Shown piece by piece: positions 1-7,364 of a stretch of DNA of 58,672 nucleotides. How positions within the stretch are numbered: the stretch's first letter is position 1; each line of letters begins with the position of its first letter. The translations under genes were made by a program, and so were the position numbers. The stretch lies in the NCBI GenBank assembly GCA_036566745.1, contig DATCVR010000007.1, positions 1 through 58,672 of the forward strand. The letters are read 5' to 3'. This DNA comes from DATCVR01 sp036566745 (GTDB lineage: Bacteria; Actinomycetota; Actinomycetes; Jiangellales; Jiangellaceae). The notes under the pieces are model-generated. The model did no database searches and had not been told where the DNA came from. It saw only the letters and a list, made by a program, of their open reading frames with translations.

Positions 1-1
1 G

Positions 2-175
2 GCCGATCACGCCGGCACCGAGGTCGCGGCGGCCACCGTGGGCGGCCACGACCGCGGACCGCGTGGACGCTGGGCCCAGCTCCGCAACCGCCGGCGCCGG
101 CCCCTGCCCGCCCCGGAGTGCGAACCCGCGCCTGATGCGACTACGGTGGAGGACACTAGAGTTACCAGCGAGTAA
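2..175 (+). CDS. possible C-terminal tail of an unidentified protein (partial, runs off left edge)
   Basis: Frame 2 is open from the left edge to a TAA at 173-175, and its third codon positions are almost all G or C, as expected for real coding DNA here. The peptide is Arg- and Pro-rich and matches no family I recognise. Against it being real, the stop lies inside a palindrome (161-176) that looks like an operator for the thiolase, so this stretch could simply be promoter DNA. If real, the gene would end 37 bases before the thiolase start. Low confidence. Confidence 0.3.
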   Translation, partial: ADHAGTEVAAATVGGHDRGPRGRWAQLRNRRRRPLPAPECEPAPDATTVEDTRVTSE

Positions 176-176
176 C
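161..176. promoter_or_regulatory. TetR-type palindrome upstream of the thiolase
   Basis: GTTACCAGCGAGTAAC has 5-bp inverted arms (GTTAC/GTAAC) around a short centre and lies 36-52 bases before the thiolase ATG. Palindromes of this size and composition are typical operators of TetR-family regulators of fatty acid degradation in actinobacteria. That assignment is inference, because no regulator gene is in the window. Confidence 0.35.
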
Positions 177-212
177 CCCGCGCCAGGGCGCACCGGGTCG
201 ACAGGAGGAGTC

Positions 213-1433
213 ATGGCCGAGGCTGTGATCGTGGCGACGGCGAGGTCCCCGATCGGACGGGCCTTCAAGGGCTCGCTCGTCGACGTCCGCCCCGACGATC
301 TCGCGACGAGCATCATCCAGGCGGCGCTCGACGACGTTCCGGCCCTCGCCCCCGCCACCATCGACGACATCTACGTCGGCTGTGCCGAGCCACGCGACGA
401 GCACGGCGGCAACCTGGCACGCCGGATCGCCGTCCAGCTCGGCCTCGACCACGTCCCTGCGGCCACGATCAACCGCTTCTGCGCCTCGTCCGTCCAGACC
501 GCCCGGATGGCCTTCCACGCCATCAAGGCAGGCGAGGGCGACGTCTTCGTGTCGGCCGGCGTCGAGTGCGTATCGCGCTACGTCGGCTTCGGCGGCGCGG
601 GCGTCGATCCGGTCGAGACCCAGAACCCCCTCTTCGCCGACGCCTCCGCCCGCACGGCCCGGTACGCCGAGTCCAACGACACCTGGCACGACCCACGGTC
701 CGACGGCGCGCTGCCCGACGTCTACATCCAGATGGGCCAGACCGCCGAACACGTCGCCACCTCGGTCGGCGTCACCCGCTCCGACCAGGACGAGTTCGCC
801 CTGCTCTCGCAGACCCGGGCCGAGCAGGCCGCCAAGGACGGCTTCTTCGCCCGCGAGATCACCCCGGTCACTCTCCCCGACGGGCGCGTGGTCGACGCCG
901 ACGACAGCCCTCGCCCCGGCACCACGCTGGAGAAGCTGGCCGCTCTCGCACCGGTGTTCCGCCCCCACGGCACCGTCACGGCGGGCAACTGCACGCCGCT
1001 CAACGACGGCGCCGCGGCTGTGGTCATCATGTCCGACGTCCGCGCCCGCGAGCTCGGCCTCGCCCCGCTGGCCCGCATCGTCGCCACCGCCACCTCGGCG
1101 TTGTCGCCGGAGATCATGGGCCTGGGCCCGGTCGAGTCGACCCAGCGGGTGCTCGCCCGGGCGGGCATGACCATCGACGACGTCGACCTCGTGGAGATCA
1201 ACGAGGCCTTCGCGGCGCAGGTCGTGCCCAGCGCGCGCCAGCTGGGCATCCCCTACGACAAGCTCAACGTCCACGGCGGCGCCATCGCCCTGGGCCATCC
1301 CTTCGGCTCCACCGGCGCCCGCATCATGACGACGCTGCTCAACGGCCTGCAGTCCACGGGCGGCACGATCGGCCTCGAGACGATGTGCGTCGGCGGCGGT
1401 CAGGGCATGGCGATCCTGCTCGAACGCCTCTGA
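213..1433 (+). CDS. acetyl-CoA acyltransferase (thiolase family)
   Basis: A 406-aa thiolase that either cleaves 3-ketoacyl-CoA in beta-oxidation or condenses two acetyl-CoA. The start is ATG 213 behind a strong AGGAGGAG (203-210); an upstream in-frame ATG at 63 would only add a low-complexity extension. The catalytic set is complete: nucleophilic Cys90 in NRFCASSVQT, His362 in ALGHPFGSTGAR, and the second Cys392 in MCVGGGQGMA. Length and architecture match FadA/AtoB-type enzymes. It converges on the ECF sigma factor gene only 21 bp downstream. A TetR-like palindrome upstream suggests control by a fatty-acid-responsive repressor. Whether it is degradative or biosynthetic cannot be told from the sequence. 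Confidence 0.95.
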   Translation: MAEAVIVATARSPIGRAFKGSLVDVRPDDLATSIIQAALDDVPALAPATIDDIYVGCAEPRDEHGGNLARRIAVQLGLDHVPAATINRFCASSVQTARMAFHAIKAGEGDVFVSAGVECVSRYVGFGGAGVDPVETQNPLFADASARTARYAESNDTWHDPRSDGALPDVYIQMGQTAEHVATSVGVTRSDQDEFALLSQTRAEQAAKDGFFAREITPVTLPDGRVVDADDSPRPGTTLEKLAALAPVFRPHGTVTAGNCTPLNDGAAAVVIMSDVRARELGLAPLARIVATATSALSPEIMGLGPVESTQRVLARAGMTIDDVDLVEINEAFAAQVVPSARQLGIPYDKLNVHGGAIALGHPFGSTGARIMTTLLNGLQSTGGTIGLETMCVGGGQGMAILLERL

Positions 1434-1454
1434 CCCAGCCCCGGCCGCTCGACC

Positions 1455-2654
1455 TCAGCCGGACAGCGAGGCACGGCGCGCGGCCAGGAACCTCCGCCGC
1501 ACCGCGTTGGAGGTCAGCGCCAGGGCGCGGTCGTACTCCCGGCCGGCCTCCGGGTTCCGGCCCAGCCGGCGCAGCAGCTCGGCCCTGACGGCCGGCAGCA
1601 TCGGATACGCGGGCAGGCCGGCCTCGAGGCCGTCGAGCAGGGCCAGGGCCAGCCCGACGTCGCCGGCCTCCGCCACGGCGACCGCCCGGTTGACCCGCAC
1701 GACCGGCGATCCGGTCAGCCGCTCCAGCCGCAGGTAGAGCGCGGCGATCGTGATCCAGTCGGTGTCCTCGGCGCTGGTGGCCACCGTGTGGAGCACCGCG
1801 ATCTGGGCCTGGAGCAGGTACCGGCCCTCGCCGGGGTCCGGCCTGGTCACCTGGGCGGCATGCTGGGTCGCGACGCGCACGTGCTCGATCCCGGCAGTGA
1901 TCTCGTCGGCGTGCCACCGGCTGCGGTCTTGGTCGGACAGGCGGACCAGGTCGGCGTCGTCCACCCGCGCGTCGCGTCGGGCGTGCTGGAGGAGGAGCAG
2001 CCCGAGCAGCGCCTCGGCCTCGGGCTCGTCCGGCATCAGCTCGGCGAGCAGCAGGGCCAGCCGGATCGCCTCGTCGGCCAGCTCGGGTCGGGTGAGCGAC
2101 GAGCCGTCCGCCGCCGCGTAGCCCTCGGTGAAGATCAGGTAGATCACCGCGAGCACCGCGCTCGTGCGTTCGGGCAGCTCGGCCTCGGACGGCACGCGGT
2201 ACGGGATCCCGGCCTGCGCAATCTTGTGCTTCGCCCTGGTCAGCCGGGCCGCCATGGTGCTCTCCGACACCAACAGGAGGCGCGCGACGTCCGGCGTGCG
2301 CAACCCGGCGACGTAGCGCAGGGTCAGTGCCAGGCGAGCCTCCGGGGCCAGCGCGGGGTGGCTGGCGGTGAACAGCAGCCGGAGCCGCTCGTCGGGGATG
2401 GTCGTCGCCGCCGCGTCCCGATCCACCTGGTCGGTGTCGACGATGAGCAGGGGCAGCTTGCGCGCGAGGATCGCCTCCCGCCGCGCCCGGTCGGCTGCTC
2501 GCCGTCGACCCACCACGAGCAGCCAGGCCGCGGGATTGGCCGGTGGGCCCGCGTCCGGCCAGGATGTGGCGGCCGCGCCGAACGCGTCGGCGAGGGCGTC
2601 CTCGGCCAGGTCGATGCTGCGCAGCTCGGCCGTGAGCAGCGCGAACAGGCGCAC
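1455..2654 (-). CDS. ECF42-group RNA polymerase sigma factor with C-terminal TPR-like extension
   Basis: About 400 aa, with sigma region 2 near the N terminus (RSIDLAEDALADAFGAA), sigma region 4 around residues 110-150 and a roughly 200-residue C-terminal extension of TPR-like helices (DUF6596 type). This combination next to a YCII/DGPF gene defines the ECF42 group, in which the extension replaces a classical anti-sigma factor. The start is uncertain. Homology-like sequence (DPLEQAYRDHW) continues upstream of GTG 2654 in the same frame, but no ATG, GTG or TTG precedes it; only a CTG at 2699 is available, just upstream of the YCII stop codon. Initiation may therefore be at GTG 2654, at a non-standard codon, or by re-initiation after the YCII gene. 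Confidence 0.9.
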   Translation of the reverse strand: MRLFALLTAELRSIDLAEDALADAFGAAATSWPDAGPPANPAAWLLVVGRRRAADRARREAILARKLPLLIVDTDQVDRDAAATTIPDERLRLLFTASHPALAPEARLALTLRYVAGLRTPDVARLLLVSESTMAARLTRAKHKIAQAGIPYRVPSEAELPERTSAVLAVIYLIFTEGYAAADGSSLTRPELADEAIRLALLLAELMPDEPEAEALLGLLLLQHARRDARVDDADLVRLSDQDRSRWHADEITAGIEHVRVATQHAAQVTRPDPGEGRYLLQAQIAVLHTVATSAEDTDWITIAALYLRLERLTGSPVVRVNRAVAVAEAGDVGLALALLDGLEAGLPAYPMLPAVRAELLRRLGRNPEAGREYDRALALTSNAVRRRFLAARRASLSG

Positions 2655-2685
2655 CCAGTGGTCGCGGTACGCCTGCTCGAGCGGG

Positions 2686-3039
2686 TCAGGAGTCGACAGG
2701 AGCCAACTCCACGATCGCCCGGATCTCGACGCTCTGCGACGGCAGTGCGCGAGCGAACTCCAGCGCCTCGTCCATGTCGGCGGCCTCGACCAGATAGAAG
2801 CCGCCGAACTGCTCGTGGGTCTCGGCGAAGGGACCGTCGGTCACGGCGACGCCGTCCTCGCTCTTGCGCACCATGGTGGCCGTGCGGGCCAGCGCGAGCT
2901 CCTCGCCGCCCAGCCAGGCGTTGCGCGCCTTCAGCATCTCGATGAACGCCCCGTGCTCGGCATAGACCGCCGCGCGCTGTTCGGCGTCGGCGTCGGCCCA
3001 TTGCTGGTCGTCCTGGTAGATCAGCAGCGCGTACTTCAT
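2686..3039 (-). CDS. YCII/DGPF-domain protein
   Basis: A 117-aa YciI-like protein with the family's compact alpha-beta fold. It begins MKYALLIYQDD and contains VTDGPFAETHEQFGGFYLVE, which is the DGPF motif region. It sits directly upstream of the ECF42 sigma gene, and the two coding frames overlap or abut around 2686. DGPF proteins are the standard genomic partners and predicted targets of ECF42 sigma factors; their biochemical role is not established. A clean ATG start is followed by a full-length domain. A second, truncated YCII gene occurs at 52657-52899. Confidence 0.9.
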   Translation of the reverse strand: MKYALLIYQDDQQWADADAEQRAAVYAEHGAFIEMLKARNAWLGGEELALARTATMVRKSEDGVAVTDGPFAETHEQFGGFYLVEAADMDEALEFARALPSQSVEIRAIVELAPVDS

Positions 3040-3149
3040 CGTTGCTCCCCGGTCAGGTCACGGCCGCCTCGTCTCGGCAGCCTCTCACTTCCATGTCGCG
3101 CGGGGAACGCCGACATCGACACCCTGCTGCGATCGGTCGCGCGTCGCGG

Positions 3150-3482
3150 CTACGGGAGCGACCCGCGCAGCGCCTGGACGTCGCGCCGGATCGCGGCTGC
3201 CTGGTGGGTGGTGTGCCGCCCGGCCAGGGCCTCCAGCAGCTCGCGGCCGACGACGGCCACTTGGTCGGCCACGGCGTGATCGCCCAGGCGCGGCACCTCA
3301 CGCCGATCCTCGCCGAGCAGCTCGGCCGCCGCGTCCGCCAGCCGTTGGGCCAGCGCTCGGGCGTCGTCGGCGACCGCACCGGCCTGCCCTCGCGCGGACA
3401 GCCGGGCGGGACCGAGATCGCGCAGCCGGCGGGTGAGCAGATCGAGCTCACGGGCCAGTTCCGCCACCTGATCGACATCCAT
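3150..3482 (-). CDS. small helical hypothetical protein
   Basis: A 110-aa protein beginning MDVDQVAELARELD and predicted to be almost entirely alpha-helical, with heptad-like Leu and Ala spacing that could support a coiled coil or helical bundle. There is no signal peptide, no Cys and no recognised domain. It is read leftward, 110 bp upstream of the YCII gene, and faces the promoter region of the rightward DUF4287-like gene (3483-3600). The start was chosen at ATG 3482 because the longer frame (to 3851) overlaps that gene and its terminator. Codon third positions support coding. Function unknown. Confidence 0.65.
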   Translation of the reverse strand: MDVDQVAELARELDLLTRRLRDLGPARLSARGQAGAVADDARALAQRLADAAAELLGEDRREVPRLGDHAVADQVAVVGRELLEALAGRHTTHQAAAIRRDVQALRGSLP

Positions 3483-3600
3483 CGTGTCGTGAGCGTAACG
3501 ACCTCGTGACGACCAAGACCATCTCGCGTTAGCCCTTGTTTCGACGATTCCGGTCAGGCACAGTCGAGGTACGGACCCTCTCGAGCCACCGGAGGCTGTC

Positions 3601-3831
3601 ATGAGCCTGAACCACTCCGAGGAGACCCACCGCAACCTTCTCGCCCGAGTACCCACAGCTACCGGGCGAGATATTCCGGAGTGGTTCCAGGCACTGGAAG
3701 CAGGGCCGTCGTTCCTTCGCTTCGACGATCGCGTGCGCTGGCTGCGCGACGAGCACGGGCTGGCCCACGGCCACGCCACCGCCATCGTCCACGAACACGA
3801 CCTGCGCCGCGCTGCTCGCCTGTTCGAGTAG
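3601..3831 (+). CDS. DUF4287-like small protein
   Basis: A 76-aa soluble protein. Its C-terminal half (RVRWLRDEHGLAHGHATAIV) matches the hallmark of DUF4287 proteins, a helix ending in GLGHGHAMAIV. The start at ATG 3601 is preceded by GGAGG (3591-3595). DUF4287 proteins have no assigned reaction; many are fused to or near DUF5655 or other small stress-associated domains. A second member lies at 52278-52571. The gene is monocistronic, ending at a strong hairpin shared with the convergent Bax inhibitor gene. Confidence 0.8.
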   Translation: MSLNHSEETHRNLLARVPTATGRDIPEWFQALEAGPSFLRFDDRVRWLRDEHGLAHGHATAIVHEHDLRRAARLFE

Positions 3832-3850
3832 CCACCGCCGCCGAGCACCA

Positions 3851-3890
3851 CGAAGGCCCGTTCCCAGCAGCTGCCGGGAACGGGCCTTCG
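3851..3890. terminator. bidirectional hairpin terminator
   Basis: A perfect 15-bp inverted repeat (CGAAGGCCCGTTCCC and its complement) around a 10-base loop. It lies between the convergent ends of the DUF4287-like gene (3831) and the Bax inhibitor gene (3922). There is no T tract, as is usual for actinobacterial terminators. Confidence 0.85.
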
Positions 3891-3921
3891 TCGTTGGTGG
3901 ACGGCGCCGCAGCGCCGCGAA

Positions 3922-4740
3922 TCAATCGCCGCGCAGGATGGCGAGCAGGCGCAGCATCTCGATGTAGAGCCAGACCAGCGTGACGACCAGGCCGAACGCC
4001 GCCGTCCAGGCGAACTTGGCCGGGAGGCCGCCCTGGACGCCCTTCTCGATGAAGTCGAAGTCGAGCATCAGGAAGAACGAGGCCAGGATCACCGCGAAGA
4101 TGCTGATGCCGATGCCGAGCGCGCCGGTGCGGAACCCGAAGCCGCTGTCGGTCCAGTTGAAGACCACGGCCAGCAGGTTGATCAGGCTGAACACGAGGTA
4201 GCCGATGCCCGCGACCATCACGACCCTGCGGAACTTGGACGTGACCCGGATCCAGCGCTGGCGGTAGACGACCAGGGCGACCGTGAACACGCACAGCGTG
4301 CCGAGGACGGCCTGGGCGACGATGCCGTCGAGGTAGACCGGGTCCCCCGCGGCGTTGAAGCCGGCTCGCATGTTCTCGAAGACGTTGCTGATGCCGCCGA
4401 CGAACAGACCCTCGAACGCCGCGTAGGCCAGGATGAGCGCCGGGCTCGGGTTCTTCTTGAACGAGTTGACCAGGCCGAGCACCAGGCCGACGATGGCGCC
4501 GATCAGCGCCAGCTGGGGCGCCTGCCAGCCGATCACCGCACCGACCAGCAGCACACCGAAGGTGATGCCGGTCTTGACGACGACATCGTCGTAGGTCATG
4601 CGCCCCGTCTGGACCGGAGTGGCCGACGGCGCGCCGTACATCTGCTGAAGCTCTTCGGCGGTGGGCGCGGCGGCATCGAAGCCCGCCTGCCCGCCCTTGA
4701 ACGCCTCCGACCTTCCGAAGACCGGATTGTTGCTCTGCAT
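3922..4740 (-). CDS. Bax inhibitor-1/YccA family membrane protein
   Basis: A 272-aa integral membrane protein with about seven hydrophobic segments after a roughly 60-residue soluble N terminus (MQSNNPVFGRSEAFKGG). The N-terminal NPVFxR start, the segments around GITFGVLLVGAVIGW and the conserved acidic LDFDFIEKG motif near residue 225 are typical of actinobacterial Bax inhibitor-1 proteins. Eukaryotic and Bacillus relatives act as pH-sensitive calcium leak channels; the role in actinobacteria is not settled. ATG 4740 follows a purine-rich AGAGGAGAACG. It starts about 35 bases downstream of the desulfurase stop on the same strand, so read-through from that operon is possible. Confidence 0.93.
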   Translation of the reverse strand: MQSNNPVFGRSEAFKGGQAGFDAAAPTAEELQQMYGAPSATPVQTGRMTYDDVVVKTGITFGVLLVGAVIGWQAPQLALIGAIVGLVLGLVNSFKKNPSPALILAYAAFEGLFVGGISNVFENMRAGFNAAGDPVYLDGIVAQAVLGTLCVFTVALVVYRQRWIRVTSKFRRVVMVAGIGYLVFSLINLLAVVFNWTDSGFGFRTGALGIGISIFAVILASFFLMLDFDFIEKGVQGGLPAKFAWTAAFGLVVTLVWLYIEMLRLLAILRGD

Positions 4741-4774
4741 CGTTCTCCTCTGCCGCCCGCGTCGTGCGGGTCCG

Positions 4775-5995
4775 TCAATGCTTCAACTGTACGGGGCGAT
4801 CATGCGTTCCCGGAAGCATCCGGCGGCCCAACGCGGCCACGGCGTCGCAGGCCCGGTCGAGTTCGGCGTCGGTGGTGTAGGCGTGCAGGCTGATCCGGAC
4901 GGACTCGCCGCTCAGCTGATCGTCGTGGGCGCAGTGGCCGCCGGTGCGCACGCAGATTCCGGCGTCGTCGAGCACGAAGCCGACGTCGGCGGCGTCCATG
5001 CCGTCGATCCGGAACGAGACGATGCCGAAGCCCAGCGAGCACGCCGTGCTGAAGGCGATGCCGGGTAACAGACGGACGTGGCTCATCGACGACAACCGGT
5101 CGACCACCTCGCGGGTGGCGACGGACAGCCGTGCGCTGATGGCCGCCAGCCCCGCCGACTCGATGAACTCGATCGCCGCGCCCAGGCCGACGATGCCGGC
5201 CGTGTTCGGCGTGCCGGCCTCGACCACGGCGGCGAGCCCGGACCGTCCGGCCATGCCGCCGCCCACCACCGCGGGGCGCATCGCGTCGATCATCCGTGGC
5301 GCCGCCCACAACACGCCCGCTCCCGGTGGACCGAACATCTTGTGCGCGGAGAATGCCAGGAAGTCGGCGCCCAGGTCGGCGACGTCGACGACCGTGTGGC
5401 CGACGCTCTGAGCTGCGTCGACGCAGATCGCGACGTCGGGCCCCACGAGGCGGTGGAACTCGGCGACGCTGGTGAGCTCGCCGAAGACATTGTGGACGTG
5501 GGTCAGCACCACCACCTTCGTCCGCGGCGACAGCTTCGCGGCGACGTCGGCGATGTCCGGGTCCCCCGAGGCCGTCAGCCGGTACTCGACCAGGCGCACC
5601 CCGGCGTCGGCGGCCAGGCGGTACCAGGGCGCCACGTTGGCCGCGTGATCCGACGGCGAGAGCAGCACCTCGTCGCCGGGCCGCAGCGCGGACCGGCCCC
5701 AGCACTGGACCACGGCGTTGAGCGAGGCCGTGGCGCCGCTGGTGAAGGCCACCGAGTCGGGATCGCCCGCGCCGATGAAGCCCGCCGTGCGCGCCCGGAC
5801 GGCGTCGACGGCACGGGTAGCCGCACCGGCCAGCCGGTACGAGCCGCGACCCGGGTTGGCCGACTCGGCCTCGAGGTGCCGCCGGACCGCCTCGACGACC
5901 GGGCGCGGCTTCTGGGTCGTGGCGGCGTTGTCGAGGTAGACCAGGCCGGGATGGGCCGTGAAGAACGGGAACGCCGCCCGGAAGTCGTCACCCAC
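4775..5995 (-). CDS. SufS/CsdA-like cysteine desulfurase family aminotransferase (class V)
   Basis: A 406-aa fold-type I PLP enzyme. It has the N-terminal LVYLDNAATTQKP motif, the PLP-binding Lys219 in AFSAHKMFGPPGAG, and Cys355 in RTGGHCAH, the position of the persulfide-forming Cys of SufS (RxGHHCA). The complete set predicts release of sulfur from cysteine or a related thiol substrate as an enzyme-bound persulfide. GTG 5995 overlaps the stop of the upstream synthase/rhodanese gene by 8 bases, so the two are translationally coupled. Its partner's rhodanese domain is a natural sulfur acceptor. No SufBCD genes are in the window, so this is probably a dedicated rather than general Fe-S desulfurase. 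Confidence 0.93.
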   Translation of the reverse strand: MGDDFRAAFPFFTAHPGLVYLDNAATTQKPRPVVEAVRRHLEAESANPGRGSYRLAGAATRAVDAVRARTAGFIGAGDPDSVAFTSGATASLNAVVQCWGRSALRPGDEVLLSPSDHAANVAPWYRLAADAGVRLVEYRLTASGDPDIADVAAKLSPRTKVVVLTHVHNVFGELTSVAEFHRLVGPDVAICVDAAQSVGHTVVDVADLGADFLAFSAHKMFGPPGAGVLWAAPRMIDAMRPAVVGGGMAGRSGLAAVVEAGTPNTAGIVGLGAAIEFIESAGLAAISARLSVATREVVDRLSSMSHVRLLPGIAFSTACSLGFGIVSFRIDGMDAADVGFVLDDAGICVRTGGHCAHDDQLSGESVRISLHAYTTDAELDRACDAVAALGRRMLPGTHDRPVQLKH

Positions 5996-7364
5996 CGACG
6001 ACCACCGATCCGGCGGCCGGCGAGCCGGCCGCCGATGCCCGGCCGGTCCGCTCGAACGATCCCGACCGCTCCAGCGCCAGGCCGGCGTCGCGCCAGGCCA
6101 CCATCCCTCCGGCCAGGCTCGCCGCCTCGACGCCGCGGGCGGCCAGATACGCCGCATACCGGCGCGAGCGCATCCCCACCGGGCAGGCCAGCAGTACCGG
6201 CGTCCGGTCGGAGAAGGGGATCCCGCCGTCGAGCAGGAACTCCAGCGCCTCGTCGGTGATGTTGACCGACCCGGCGATGTGCCCGGTGGCGAAGGCCAGC
6301 CCGCCCCTGGTGTCGACCACCAGCGCGCCGCGCTCGCGGATCCAGCGCTCGGCATCGCCCGGCGCCAGGGCCGGCACCGGCGCCGTGCTGTGGTCGAACG
6401 CGCGGAAGCCGTCCGGGTCGAGCTGCCCGCCGAACAGGTCCGGGCGGCGGGTGCGCAGGTAGGAGAGGTAGCCCTCGAGCCGGTCACAGGCGATGAACAC
6501 CGCCGTGGTGCGCCGGGTGGCCACTCGGTCGAGCTCGCGAAGGTGCGCCACCGCGCCGTGCAGGCTCGCCCCGCTGGTGGGCCCGGCGAACAGCCCCGCC
6601 TGCCGCACCAGCCGCATCGTCATCTCGATCGCCTGCCCGGACGACACCTGCTCGACCCCCGCGTACACCTCGGGTTCGTACAGCCCCACCTCGTACATCT
6701 CGTCGGCCGTACGGATGCCCGGGATGTAGTCGGACGGCTCGGCGACGACGCCGACGATCTCGACGTCGGGGTTCGCCGCCCGCAGCCGCTCGGCGACCCC
6801 GCGGGTCGAGCCCGTGGTGCCCAGCCCGCCGACGAAGTAGTCGACACTGCCCAGGTCGCGGACGATCTCGTCGCCGGTGGCGTGATGGGCCTCGACGTTA
6901 CGCTCGTTCGTGTACTGCGAGGTGTGGTGCAGGCGCCCGCCGGAGGCTTCCACCTCCTGTTGGATGATCATGAACGGGTCGTTGGGGTCGTTCGGGTCGG
7001 GGCAGTCGCTGGTGCCGGGCAGCTCGTGGACGTCGGCCCCGAGCAGCTCCAGCAGCTCGCGGCTCTCCTCGACCTTGATCCGGTTGGTGACGGTGCGGAA
7101 CGGGATGCCGAACGTGGAGGTCAGCCCGCGCAATGCCTTGGCGGTGTTGCCGCTGGAGGACTCGATGACGGTACGGCCGTCGCGGGCGAGGGCGTCGACG
7201 TCGTCGCGCAGCATCGCCCACGCGATACGGTCCTTGACCGAGCCGAACGGGTTGCGGAGTTCGAGCTTGGCGTACACGTCGACCGAGGTCAGGCCGTGCA
7301 CGCCGGCCGGAATGCGGAGCAATGGCGTGTCGCCGATCAGCTCACTGACGTGCTCGTGGATCAC
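5988..7364 (-). CDS. PLP-dependent cysteine synthase-like enzyme fused to a rhodanese domain
   Basis: A 458-aa two-domain protein. Residues 1-310 are a fold-type II PLP enzyme with Lys44 in NPFGSVKDRIA, the substrate loop ESSSGNTAKA at 68-77 and a glycine-rich phosphate loop (GGLGTTGSTRG, 179-189); CysK, cystathionine beta-synthase and SbnA belong here. Residues about 335-435 are a rhodanese domain with the active Cys394 in LLACPVGMRS, predicted to carry a persulfide. GTG 7364 overlaps the upstream gene's TGA (GTGA). Fusion of an O-acetyl- or O-phosphoserine-type synthase to a sulfurtransferase, beside a desulfurase, suggests sulfur handed directly between enzymes. The true substrate cannot be read from sequence. 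A low-complexity tail follows the rhodanese domain. Confidence 0.92.
   Translation of the reverse strand: MIHEHVSELIGDTPLLRIPAGVHGLTSVDVYAKLELRNPFGSVKDRIAWAMLRDDVDALARDGRTVIESSSGNTAKALRGLTSTFGIPFRTVTNRIKVEESRELLELLGADVHELPGTSDCPDPNDPNDPFMIIQQEVEASGGRLHHTSQYTNERNVEAHHATGDEIVRDLGSVDYFVGGLGTTGSTRGVAERLRAANPDVEIVGVVAEPSDYIPGIRTADEMYEVGLYEPEVYAGVEQVSSGQAIEMTMRLVRQAGLFAGPTSGASLHGAVAHLRELDRVATRRTTAVFIACDRLEGYLSYLRTRRPDLFGGQLDPDGFRAFDHSTAPVPALAPGDAERWIRERGALVVDTRGGLAFATGHIAGSVNITDEALEFLLDGGIPFSDRTPVLLACPVGMRSRRYAAYLAARGVEAASLAGGMVAWRDAGLALERSGSFERTGRASAAGSPAAGSVVVGG

Noticed and set aside
162..1298. Long minus-strand frame opposite the thiolase
   Set aside because: Low-complexity Gly/Arg/Val/Asp composition typical of an antisense shadow; the thiolase frame has all catalytic motifs.
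4775..6487. A single 570-aa desulfurase with an N-terminal extension
   Set aside because: The part upstream of 5995 is an out-of-frame shadow of the cysteine synthase-rhodanese gene; the GTG/TGA overlap at 5988-5995 marks the true junction.
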